Positions 15,789 to 23,991 of a DNA stretch of 64,000 nt are shown here, piece by piece. The stretch's first letter is position 1. The number at the start of each line of letters is the position of its first letter. Origin of the DNA: Gammaproteobacteria bacterium (GTDB lineage Bacteria > Pseudomonadota > Gammaproteobacteria > Pseudomonadales > UBA5518); NCBI GenBank assembly GCA_016705365.1, contig JADIYI010000005.1, positions 310,001-374,000 of the forward strand, written 5' to 3'. The translations under genes and the position numbers were made by a program. The notes beneath the pieces were generated by a model. It did no database searches. It had not been told where the DNA came from and saw only the letters and a program-made list of their open reading frames with translations.

Positions 15789-17480
15789 ATGAAAGAACAA
15801 TTCGACGCAATCGTTGTTGGTTCCGGCGTGACCGGTGGCTGGGCCGCCAAGGAATTGACCGGCAAGGGTCTGAAAGTGCTGATGCTGGAGCGCGGTCGCC
15901 CGCTCACGCACGGCAAGGACTACGTGACCGAGCACATGCCCCCGTGGAAGATTCCCTTCGGTGGCAAGCCTCTGCGCGAACTGTATGCGCGCGATTATGC
16001 GGTGCAGAGCAAATGCTACGCCTTCGACGAGACCACGCGCCATTTCTGGGCCAAGGACAGCGAGCAACCCTACACGCAGGCACCCGATGCGCCGTTCAAC
16101 TGGCTGCGCGCCGACGTGGTGGGGGGCAAGTCGCTGCTGTGGGGGCGCCAGGTGTATCGCTGGAGCGATCTGGATTTCGAGGCCAACAGATGCGACGGGC
16201 ACGGTATCGACTGGCCGATACGCTATAGCGACATCGAGCCGTGGTACTCCCATGTCGAGCGCTTTATCGGCGTCAGCGGACAGGCGGAGGGTCTCGCGCA
16301 GCTGCCGGACAGCGAATTTCAGCCGCCCATGCAGATGAACGTGATGGAAGCGGCCGTCAAGCAGCGCATCGAGGCGCAGTTCCCGGGACGCAAAATGACG
16401 ATCGGGCGAGTGGCGAATCTGAGCGAGCCGCTCGGGGATCGTGGCGCGTGTCACTACTGCGGCATATGCCAGCGCGGTTGCTCGACCGGAGCATATTTCA
16501 GCAGCCACAGCTCCACCTTGCCGGCGGCACGCAAGACCGGCAATCTCGAGCTGCGCGCCAACAGCGTCGTGGAAGGCCTCGATTACGATCCTGCGGGCAT
16601 GCGGGTCGCGGGCGTGCGGATCGTCGATACCGTGACCGGCGAGCGTACGCGCCTCACCTCGAAACTGGTGTTTCTGTGCGCTTCCACGATTGGCAGTCTG
16701 CAGGTGTTGCTCAACTCGCGCTCGGACAGCTTCCCGGACGGATTGGCCAATCGCAGCGGCATGCTCGGCCGCTACGTGATGGATCACCAGAACGGGGTAT
16801 TCGGTTTCGGGATGTCCACGGAGTTTACCGGCAAGTACTACTACGGTTACCGGCCAAACGGGATCTACATCCCACGCTTTCGCAATCTCGATCCGCGGCG
16901 GCCCGAGGGCGAGTTCCTGCGCGGTTACGGTTTCCAGGGCATGGCGCTGGCGATGGAGGGACGCATGATGGCGCCTTCGATCCCTGGCTTCGGGGCGGTG
17001 TTCAAACAGGCACTGCGTCAGGCGCCGATGTGGTCGATGTTTCTTGCCGGCTTCACCGAGTGCCTGCCGTACCGCGACAACCGCGTGACGCTGGACAGCA
17101 GCCGCGTCGATCGCCATGGCATACCGCAGGTCCGCTTCGACGTGCGTTTTCGCGAGAACGAGGAAAAGCTGCGCCTCGATGCCGCGGCCCAGGCCGAGCA
17201 AATGCTGAAGGCGGCCGGGCTACTGAACGTGATGACCATGGCCAATCCCTCGGTTCCGGGTGACGCGATACACGAGATGGGCGGCGCCTGCATGGGGCGC
17301 GATCCGGAGAGCTCGGTGCTGAACGGCTGGAACCAGGCGCACGACGTGCCGAACCTGTATGTCACGGACGGTGCCAGCATGAGTTCCGCCAGTTGCGTGA
17401 ATCCGTCGCTGACCTTCATGGCGCTCACGGCACGCGCGGCAAACCACGCCGTCGAGCAGCTGCGCGCCGGCGCGGTGTAG
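15789..17480 (+). CDS. FAD-dependent GMC-family sugar/alcohol dehydrogenase (copy 1)
   Basis: A 563-residue flavoprotein of the gluconate 2-dehydrogenase alpha / glucoside 3-dehydrogenase kind. FDAIVVGSGVTGGWAAKEL at the N-terminus is the ADP-binding loop, WLRADVVGGKSLLWGRQVYR is the GMC signature, and ACHYCGICQRGCSTGAYFSS (near residue 220) is a Cys-rich loop seen in the subgroup that may bind an Fe-S cluster. HEMGGACMG and SSASCVNPSLTFMALTARAA close the flavin domain. It is probably exported with the preceding small subunit and oxidises a sugar or sugar-derived alcohol in the periplasm. No cytochrome c subunit gene is adjacent, so the electron acceptor is unknown. Confidence 0.87.
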   Translation: MKEQFDAIVVGSGVTGGWAAKELTGKGLKVLMLERGRPLTHGKDYVTEHMPPWKIPFGGKPLRELYARDYAVQSKCYAFDETTRHFWAKDSEQPYTQAPDAPFNWLRADVVGGKSLLWGRQVYRWSDLDFEANRCDGHGIDWPIRYSDIEPWYSHVERFIGVSGQAEGLAQLPDSEFQPPMQMNVMEAAVKQRIEAQFPGRKMTIGRVANLSEPLGDRGACHYCGICQRGCSTGAYFSSHSSTLPAARKTGNLELRANSVVEGLDYDPAGMRVAGVRIVDTVTGERTRLTSKLVFLCASTIGSLQVLLNSRSDSFPDGLANRSGMLGRYVMDHQNGVFGFGMSTEFTGKYYYGYRPNGIYIPRFRNLDPRRPEGEFLRGYGFQGMALAMEGRMMAPSIPGFGAVFKQALRQAPMWSMFLAGFTECLPYRDNRVTLDSSRVDRHGIPQVRFDVRFRENEEKLRLDAAAQAEQMLKAAGLLNVMTMANPSVPGDAIHEMGGACMGRDPESSVLNGWNQAHDVPNLYVTDGASMSSASCVNPSLTFMALTARAANHAVEQLRAGAV

Positions 17481-17509
17481 CGCGATTCGGACGCGCGAGG
17501 GCCAGGACA

Positions 17510-18733
17510 ATGACAGGTGTGCGCGCACGGCTCGGGCTCATGATGTTCCTGCAGTTCTTCGTGTGGGGTACGTGGTTCGTGACACTCGGCACTTTCCTCG
17601 CAACCAATCTGCAGGCCAGTGGCGCGCAGACCGGCATGGCCTTCGCCACGCAGTCTTGGGGCGCGATTATCGCGCCGTTCTTTATCGGGCTGATCGCGGA
17701 CCGCTTTTTCAATGCCGAGCGGATTCTGGGTATCCTCCACCTTGCAGGCACGGTGATGCTTTACTGCCTGTTCTCGTCCGCGGATTTCGCGACGTTCTAT
17801 CCGGTCGCGCTTGCCTACATGATCACCTATATGCCGACGCTGGCATTGGTGAATGCCGTCGCGTTCAGGCAACTGGTCGATACCCGCGAGGAGTTTCCGG
17901 GCATACGCATGTGGGGCACGATCGGCTGGATAGCGGCGGGTCTTTGCATCAGTTTCGTGTTCGGGTGGGATGATGCATCGGGCCTCGCCGCCGGCGCGCT
18001 GCGCAACACGTTTGCGCTGGCGGCGCTCGCGTCGGCGTTGCTCGGCGTATACAGTTTCACGCTTCCGGCGACCCCGCCCCTTGGCAATGCGGCAGCGGGC
18101 ATCGGCGAACGCCTCGGCATCACCGCACTCGGCATGCTGAAAGATCGCAGTTTCGCGGTGTTCTTCTGCTCCGCCATACTGATCTGCGTGCCGCTGGCGT
18201 TCTACTACCAGAACGCCAACCTGTTTCTCGTTGAGAGCGGAGTGGCGAATCCTGCCGGCAAGATGACGATCGGCCAGGTTTCGGAGGCGGGATTCATCTT
18301 GCTGCTGCCCGTTTTGTTCAGTCGGTTCGGATTCAAGACCACGCTGCTGATCGGCATGTTCGCCTGGAGCCTGCGCTACACCTTGTTCGCGCTGGGCAAC
18401 GCGGGTGATTTGCTGTGGATGTTGCTGGCGGGCATTGCGTTGCACGGTATCTGCTACGACTTCTTTTTTGTCGCCGGTCAGGTATATACCGACGCACGTG
18501 CCGGGGAGCGATTCAGGGCCTCGGCACAGGGCTTGATAACGCTCGCGACCTACGGGATCGGCATGCTGATCGGCTTCCAGGTCGCGGGTATGGTCAGCGA
18601 TCTCTATACGCTCCCGTCCGGTCACGACTGGCGGCTGATCTGGCTGTTCCCGGCAGGTTTCGCCCTTCTGGTGTTCAGCGTTTTTCTGCTGTTGTTCCGT
18701 GACAACACCACGATAGGGGAGACGAACCGGTGA
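17510..18733 (+). CDS. MFS permease of the nucleoside:H+ symporter type
   Basis: A 407-residue inner-membrane transporter. I take ATG 17510 as start because it lies right before LGLMMFLQFFVWGTWFVTLG, the first helix; longer readings overlap the GMC gene. About twelve membrane segments are visible, with the conserved FIGLIADRFFNAERILGILH loop after helix 2 and RMWGTIGWIAAGL in the middle, typical of NupG/XapB-like proteins. In sugar clusters such permeases often carry oligosaccharides or oxidised sugars instead of nucleosides. It overlaps the next gene by 4 bp (GTGA). Confidence 0.83.
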   Translation: MTGVRARLGLMMFLQFFVWGTWFVTLGTFLATNLQASGAQTGMAFATQSWGAIIAPFFIGLIADRFFNAERILGILHLAGTVMLYCLFSSADFATFYPVALAYMITYMPTLALVNAVAFRQLVDTREEFPGIRMWGTIGWIAAGLCISFVFGWDDASGLAAGALRNTFALAALASALLGVYSFTLPATPPLGNAAAGIGERLGITALGMLKDRSFAVFFCSAILICVPLAFYYQNANLFLVESGVANPAGKMTIGQVSEAGFILLLPVLFSRFGFKTTLLIGMFAWSLRYTLFALGNAGDLLWMLLAGIALHGICYDFFFVAGQVYTDARAGERFRASAQGLITLATYGIGMLIGFQVAGMVSDLYTLPSGHDWRLIWLFPAGFALLVFSVFLLLFRDNTTIGETNR

Positions 18734-19887
18734 GCGCACGGCGTATCCCGCTTGGCTTCATCGGTGGCGGCCCGCGTTCGCTGATCGGCGGCGTGCATCG
18801 CGCCGCGGTGATGCTTTCGGGTGAATTCGAGCTGCGGGCCGGGGTGTTTGGCACTGACCAGGCGCGTGGTCGCGCGTTCGCCGAGCGCATTGGCGTCGCA
18901 GCCGGGCGCAGTTACGCGGACCTGGAGGAAATGCTCGCTGGCGAGAGCCGCCGCGCGCCGGGGGAGCGAATCGAGGTGGTCTCTGTGCTCACGCCCAACC
19001 ACCTGCATTTCCCAATGGTGGACCGGCTGCTGGATGCGGGGCTGCACGTCTTTTGCGAGAAACCCTTGAGCTTGAGCGTGGTCGAGGCGCTGGCGCTCGA
19101 GCGCAAGGCCGTGACGCGGGGGTGCCAGGTCGGCGTGGCCCATACCTACACCGGTTACCCGATGGTCCGGCAGATGCGCGCACTGATCGCGGGCGGTGCG
19201 ATTGGCGCGGTCCAGAAGATCGATGTGCAGTACTACCAGGGCTGGATCAATCCCGCGATGCACGACGCGGCACTGCGCGACGAGGTGTGGCGTCTCGATC
19301 CCGCACGCTCCGGGCCCAGCTGTTGCATCGGCGATATCGGCGTACATGCTTTCGATCTGGTTGAGTACGCCACGGGCCTCAGGATCCGGCGGGTGCTTGC
19401 CGAGCTCGACAGCTTTGGCCCCGGAAAAGCGCTCGACGTCGACGGCACGGTGCTGTTCCACACCGACAACGGCGTGCGCGGGCTGCTCCGTGCCAGCCAG
19501 ATTGCCACCGGCGAGGAGAACAATCTCCGGATCGCAGTCTACGGACGCAGCGGCGCGCTCCGCTGGTGTCAGGAGCAAGCTGCCGAACTGCTGCAGTTGC
19601 GCGAGAACGGTCCGCGGCAGCTGTACACGCCGGGGCACGGGTTCAACACCGAGCTCGCGCGCATGGCCAGCCAATTGCCACCGGGGCACCCGCAGGGTCT
19701 GGCCGAGGCCATGGCCAACCTCTATCGCGGTTTCGCCGACGGACTGCGAGGGATTCCCGGTGCCGACACGCGTTATCGCGACATTGGTGCGGGTGTGCGC
19801 GGCATGCGCTTTATCGAGGCGGCGCTCGCCTCGAGCCGTGACGGGTCGAAATGGACAGACATCGAGCGAGTGCAGGGGCAGGCATGA
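18730..19887 (+). CDS. Gfo/Idh/MocA-family NAD(P)-dependent oxidoreductase
   Basis: A 385-residue dehydrogenase with GTG start in the GTGA overlap with the permease. The N-terminal Rossmann domain has GFIGGGPRSLIGGVHRAAV and the conserved VLTPNHLHFPMVDRLLDAG then LHVFCEKPLSLSV, whose EKP is the family signature. The C-terminal alpha/beta domain contains WRLDPARSGPSCCIGDIGVH, holding the usual catalytic Asp/His. It probably oxidises or reduces a carbonyl on a sugar, perhaps acting with the GMC enzyme and the isomerase-like neighbour on a 3-keto sugar route; that link is inferred from order only. It is joined to the next gene by ATGA. Confidence 0.86.
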   Translation: MSARRIPLGFIGGGPRSLIGGVHRAAVMLSGEFELRAGVFGTDQARGRAFAERIGVAAGRSYADLEEMLAGESRRAPGERIEVVSVLTPNHLHFPMVDRLLDAGLHVFCEKPLSLSVVEALALERKAVTRGCQVGVAHTYTGYPMVRQMRALIAGGAIGAVQKIDVQYYQGWINPAMHDAALRDEVWRLDPARSGPSCCIGDIGVHAFDLVEYATGLRIRRVLAELDSFGPGKALDVDGTVLFHTDNGVRGLLRASQIATGEENNLRIAVYGRSGALRWCQEQAAELLQLRENGPRQLYTPGHGFNTELARMASQLPPGHPQGLAEAMANLYRGFADGLRGIPGADTRYRDIGAGVRGMRFIEAALASSRDGSKWTDIERVQGQA

Positions 19888-21128
19888 ACACGCCCGCGCG
19901 CTTCGCGCCGCGTCACATGAAGCTGGGAGTGCTCACGGCCGCGTTGCAGGAGCTTACGCCGCGCGCGCTGCGTGATGCCGACCCCGACCTCGCGATCGAG
20001 CACTGGCTGGATTTCGCGCGCGACATCGGCGCACCCTGGATCCAGCTATCGGCGGCCTTGCACCCGCATATGAGCGACGTGCCTGAAGCTGCACTGCTGG
20101 ACCCTGTCGCGAACACGCTGGATCTGCGCCAGCCGTTCGACACGCACCGCGCCGCGCGCGTTCTCGCCGCAATGCACTCGAGTGGAGTGGGCCTGTCGGA
20201 TCTGGGGTACTTCGACAACATGCTGGTTGCGGACGATAGCCTGCGGCGGCGCAAGCACGAATTCATGTTGCGCGTGTTCGATGCCGCGGTGCTGCTTGGC
20301 GTGGATGCGGTCTGCGGTTTCGTGGGGCGCAATGCGCAGCTGCAGATGGACGCAAACCTGCTGATGTTCGAGGAGGTCTTCGTGCCGCTGCTGCGCGAGG
20401 CAAAAGCGCGTGACCTGGTGTACCGCGTGGAGCAGTGCCCGATGCCCGGCTGGACCGTCGGCGACACCTGGTACAACAACATTGCCTATGCGCCCGGTCC
20501 ATGGATCGCGTTGTACCGGATTTGCGAGAAGCACGGTGTCGGCGAGCAATTCCGTATCCATTACGACCCCTCGCACGCGATCCTGATCGGACAGGACACG
20601 CGCTCGGTATTTCGCTATCTCAAGGACAGCGGTTACGCATTCCTGATCGCCGGCTTCCATGTCAAGGGGCAGGTGATCGATCCACGTGGGCTTGCGGCCT
20701 GGGGTTACGGCGGGCAGACCATGCAGCGTGGCGACTGGTGCGGCGCCGAGCCTGCGAAGGATCCTGCCGACTTGGCCCAGGCGTGGAAGAAACAGACGGT
20801 TTTCGCCGAGCACGAGTTGCCTGGAACGGCACGCCATGACCCGCTCGCCTACCTGCAGAACCGCTCGGTCGACTGGCTGGACCACCAACTCGCGGCACGC
20901 GAGTTGTTGCCGCTCGATCCTGCGAATACTTTCCTGATCGTGGAACATGAGTATCCGCCGGCACGGATACAGGATCGTGCGCTCCTCGCGCCGATCCTTG
21001 CGGGTTCGCTTGCCTTTGTGAAGGCGATCGACCAGGCCGCCGCCGCGATGTACGCGCTGCAGCACGAGGTGCTCCCGAGCCAGGATATCCCGGTGCAAGG
21101 TGTTGGGCGTGAAGCGTTCCGGTCCTGA
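19884..21128 (+). CDS. Sugar phosphate isomerase/epimerase-like TIM-barrel protein
   Basis: A 414-residue protein of the xylose-isomerase-like barrel superfamily, larger than the usual 280-330. The start ATG 19884 overlaps the dehydrogenase stop. Visible are KLGVLTAALQELTP, GAPWIQLSAALHP, VYRVEQCPMPGW (Glu metal ligand candidate), IHYDPSHAILIGQD (Asp and His candidates), IAGFHVKGQV, and near the end TFLIVEHEYPPARIQ. Members following Idh/MocA genes often epimerise or eliminate 3-keto sugars, but some work on inositols. The enzyme closes a six-gene overlapping run, so it is surely co-transcribed. Confidence 0.82.
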   Translation: MNTPARFAPRHMKLGVLTAALQELTPRALRDADPDLAIEHWLDFARDIGAPWIQLSAALHPHMSDVPEAALLDPVANTLDLRQPFDTHRAARVLAAMHSSGVGLSDLGYFDNMLVADDSLRRRKHEFMLRVFDAAVLLGVDAVCGFVGRNAQLQMDANLLMFEEVFVPLLREAKARDLVYRVEQCPMPGWTVGDTWYNNIAYAPGPWIALYRICEKHGVGEQFRIHYDPSHAILIGQDTRSVFRYLKDSGYAFLIAGFHVKGQVIDPRGLAAWGYGGQTMQRGDWCGAEPAKDPADLAQAWKKQTVFAEHELPGTARHDPLAYLQNRSVDWLDHQLAARELLPLDPANTFLIVEHEYPPARIQDRALLAPILAGSLAFVKAIDQAAAAMYALQHEVLPSQDIPVQGVGREAFRS

Positions 21129-21216
21129 CGCGGGTTGCGCGGTGCGGGGCGCGCGGGGTCGCGGCGATCTGCTTCGCGCAATGATTCCATCATCTTGTCC
21201 GGAAGTCACAATTAAT

Positions 21217-21245
21217 TTATTATTAAACTAATAGTAAGATACAAT
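21217..21245 (+). promoter_or_regulatory. Possible promoter and imperfect palindrome before the TonB receptor
   Basis: A markedly A/T-rich stretch holds TTATTA, 17 bp, then TACAAT, which could be -35 and -10 boxes. It contains TATTATTA-AAC-TAATAGTA, an inverted repeat with one mismatch. Its TAATAGTAA arm is the complement of TTACTATTA and resembles TTACTACTA at 10140 before the DeoR gene. The 243 bp between 21129 and 21371 shows no gene. Confidence 0.4.
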
Positions 21246-21371
21246 GGATTGCACCTGGGTTTCACGAAGATAACTGTCGATACGATAACCGACAATCCGA
21301 TGTCCGCGATGCGGCGGCTGAGCCGGGATCTTTCAAACCACAATTTGTCCACGAGACGGGAGATTGAGCCA

Positions 21372-23843
21372 ATGAAAAGTTCTGCCATGATGCTGTATCG
21401 GCAAGCTCCACCCGGCGCAGCGGGTAAAACGACCCTGCGCCACAGCGCGTTGTTCCTCGGCATTGTCGCCGGGGTGGCAGCGATGGCGCCGGCAGCGGCG
21501 CAGTCACCCGGGAGTGTCCTGGAACTGGAAGAGATCGTCGTCACCGCGACCCGGCGCGAGGAGAGTGCGCAGGACGTGGCGGTCTCGATTGCCGCCCTGA
21601 GCGGCGAACAGTTGGAGAAGCTCAAGTTCTTCGAATTCGACGACATGGCCGAAGCGACCCCGGGACTCTCGATGACGAACACCTCGCGCGAGCCCGGCGT
21701 GATCGCGGTGCGAGGCGTGGGTTATGCTCCCAATTCATCTGCGCCGCCGGCCGTCGATATCTACATCAACGAATTGCCGGTGAACTCGGTTTACGCGTTC
21801 AACAGCATCTTCGATATCGAGCGGATGGAATTGCTGCGCGGTCCGCAGGGCACTCTGCGTGGCCGGCCCTCGCCGGCTGGCGCGGTGACCCTGACTACCC
21901 GGCGCCCGGATGTTTTGGAATTGGGTGGCACGGTCTCCGGCTCGTTCTCGGACGCCGACGCACAGAACTACCAGGGCGCGCTGAACGTCCCGATCGTGAA
22001 GGATAAGTTGGCGCTGCGCGTGGCGGGGGTCAAGAACACCAACGAGGGCCCCGGGGGAAAGACCATTGGCGGCGATGAACCATCGGTTGATGACGAGGGC
22101 GTGCGTGCCACGCTGCTTTTCCAGGCGACGGACGATCTGAGCTTTCTGCTCACCCACCACTACATGGAGCGCGAGCTCGAGCACTTCACTCTGGTCGAGG
22201 GGCCGGGTGCCGGGTACAACGGGCCGGCCATCAAGTCGCGGGATCGTCGCGGCGTGGTTGACGGTATCGGAGCGCAGGAGCTGGATATCGCCATCACCTC
22301 GCTGCAGGCAAACTGGGATATCGGAGAGAACCGACTCGTCTATATCGGTGGCTACCAGGATCTCGAGGACAAGGACGCAGATGATCTGGATGCCGCCAAC
22401 GCGGTCGCGAACTACTACGCCCCGAAGCAGGTTGCGACGGATTTCAATGTCACCACGCACGAGTTGCGGCTGGAATCCACGGGTGACCGGCGTGTCGATT
22501 ACAACGTCGGGCTCTGGTACAGCGATACCGAGACCAAGACCTCGGTACAACAGGTCGCAGAACTCTCCGGTGCCTTCGGCTACCCGGGTGTACCGCAGGG
22601 GCCGGCAAACCCGGATTTTCTGCTCGGTGTCGATATCCTCATTCCCACCGATTCGGAGAACACGGCGGTATTCGGGCATCTCGAGTTTCATGTGAGCGAC
22701 AGCCTGGACATCGGCATGGGTGCCCGCTATCTCGAGGAAAAGTCCACGCGCGCGCAGACCCTCGCAACCGGCTCCGCGCTAAACGCGGTCGATATGAGGG
22801 CATACGGGCTCACGGAACCGCTGATCGGGATCGTGTGTAACGCAGGTCTTTTCCCGCCTCCCTTTGCAACAGGGCAGTCCTATCCGAACACCTGCAATGT
22901 GCAGGTGGATGCCTCCACGTTCTACCAGCCGGTCGATGATGAGTGGGACACCTGGGTCTATGATGTGTCCATCAAGTATCACCTGGACGACGACACCCTG
23001 CTGTACCTCACGGCCGCGCACTCCTGGCGTCCGCCCGGCGTCACGGTCGGGATCACGGCGCCGATACCCGATAACATCCTGTTCGGCCCGCCCGAGGAAT
23101 CCGATGCCTTCGAACTCGGCTTGAAGTCCGAGTGGCTGGATCGGCGCCTGCGCCTGAACGCTGCGCTTTTCTACCAGGAGTTCGACGGTTTCATCGGACG
23201 CTTCGAGGATGTTCCCTACCTCAACTCGGACACGGATCTGGTCTCCTCGGGTGGCTTCACCTACAGTGGCGATGCGATCACCTATGGCGCCGAAGCCGAC
23301 CTGTTATTCCTGGTCAGCGAGAACTGGACCGCGCAGCTGATGCTGAGCACCCAGAAGGGCGAGTTCGACGATGCCAGCGTGCCGTGCCGCGACACGAACT
23401 TCGACGGATCGGCCGACAACGGTCCCAATCCGCCGGCGGCGGACTGGGGCGCGCCGGGACCTGTCGCTTTCTGTACCAGCAGCGATCCTATCTCCAACCT
23501 GCCTGACTGGAGCACGACGCTGCAATCCGAGTACGTTATTCCGGCAGACTCGCTCGAGTACTACCTGCGCGGCCTGCTCAACTACCAGCCCGAGAACGAC
23601 AACTTCACGACGGGTTTCGAGCGTGACTCGTTTGCGCTGCTCAATCTCTATGCCGGCGTGCGCAGTGCCGACGGGCGCTGGGACCTGACGCTATGGGCCA
23701 AGAACGCGCTCGACGAGGATACGCTGCTGCAACTCGATTCCGAGTGGGTGCTGGCGGGATTTTCTTCGGGATACCGCGGTGTGAGTGTGCAGCCCGAGCG
23801 CGAGATCGGCCTGAGCCTGCGCTACGCCTTCGGGTCGGGCTGA
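21372..23843 (+). CDS. TonB-dependent outer-membrane receptor
   Basis: An 823-residue receptor that imports a large substrate across the outer membrane using TonB energy. The start ATG 21372 follows GGGAG; an upstream in-frame ATG at 21249 would add a non-signal segment. The signal runs to about residue 44 (FLGIVAGVAAMAPAAAQS). The TonB box follows (LEEIVVTATRR), then the plug (IAVRGVGYAPNSSAPPAVDI, IERMELLRGPQGTLRGRPSP), then a beta-barrel ending in a strand with SLRYAFGSG, so the last residues are near the usual aromatic end. Placement directly before the rhamnosidase suggests uptake of rhamnose-containing oligosaccharides; no SusD homologue is present, as usual outside Bacteroidetes. Confidence 0.92.
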   Translation: MKSSAMMLYRQAPPGAAGKTTLRHSALFLGIVAGVAAMAPAAAQSPGSVLELEEIVVTATRREESAQDVAVSIAALSGEQLEKLKFFEFDDMAEATPGLSMTNTSREPGVIAVRGVGYAPNSSAPPAVDIYINELPVNSVYAFNSIFDIERMELLRGPQGTLRGRPSPAGAVTLTTRRPDVLELGGTVSGSFSDADAQNYQGALNVPIVKDKLALRVAGVKNTNEGPGGKTIGGDEPSVDDEGVRATLLFQATDDLSFLLTHHYMERELEHFTLVEGPGAGYNGPAIKSRDRRGVVDGIGAQELDIAITSLQANWDIGENRLVYIGGYQDLEDKDADDLDAANAVANYYAPKQVATDFNVTTHELRLESTGDRRVDYNVGLWYSDTETKTSVQQVAELSGAFGYPGVPQGPANPDFLLGVDILIPTDSENTAVFGHLEFHVSDSLDIGMGARYLEEKSTRAQTLATGSALNAVDMRAYGLTEPLIGIVCNAGLFPPPFATGQSYPNTCNVQVDASTFYQPVDDEWDTWVYDVSIKYHLDDDTLLYLTAAHSWRPPGVTVGITAPIPDNILFGPPEESDAFELGLKSEWLDRRLRLNAALFYQEFDGFIGRFEDVPYLNSDTDLVSSGGFTYSGDAITYGAEADLLFLVSENWTAQLMLSTQKGEFDDASVPCRDTNFDGSADNGPNPPAADWGAPGPVAFCTSSDPISNLPDWSTTLQSEYVIPADSLEYYLRGLLNYQPENDNFTTGFERDSFALLNLYAGVRSADGRWDLTLWAKNALDEDTLLQLDSEWVLAGFSSGYRGVSVQPEREIGLSLRYAFGSG

Positions 23844-23991
23844 GAGCATCGAAGTAAAAGGATGACGCTGCAGATCGATAGGATTCGGGAATCTAACCGG
23901 CCGCCTGCGACGACCCTTGGATGACTCGACGCAGCACCGGCTCAAGGTCGGCGCAGCGCACACGACGGATGGACTTGCGGGAGCAAAGCGC

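Noticed and set aside
17018..18739. A 573-codon antisense reading across the MFS permease and GMC end
   Set aside because: No motifs, charged low-complexity composition, and both underlying genes are well supported on the plus strand.
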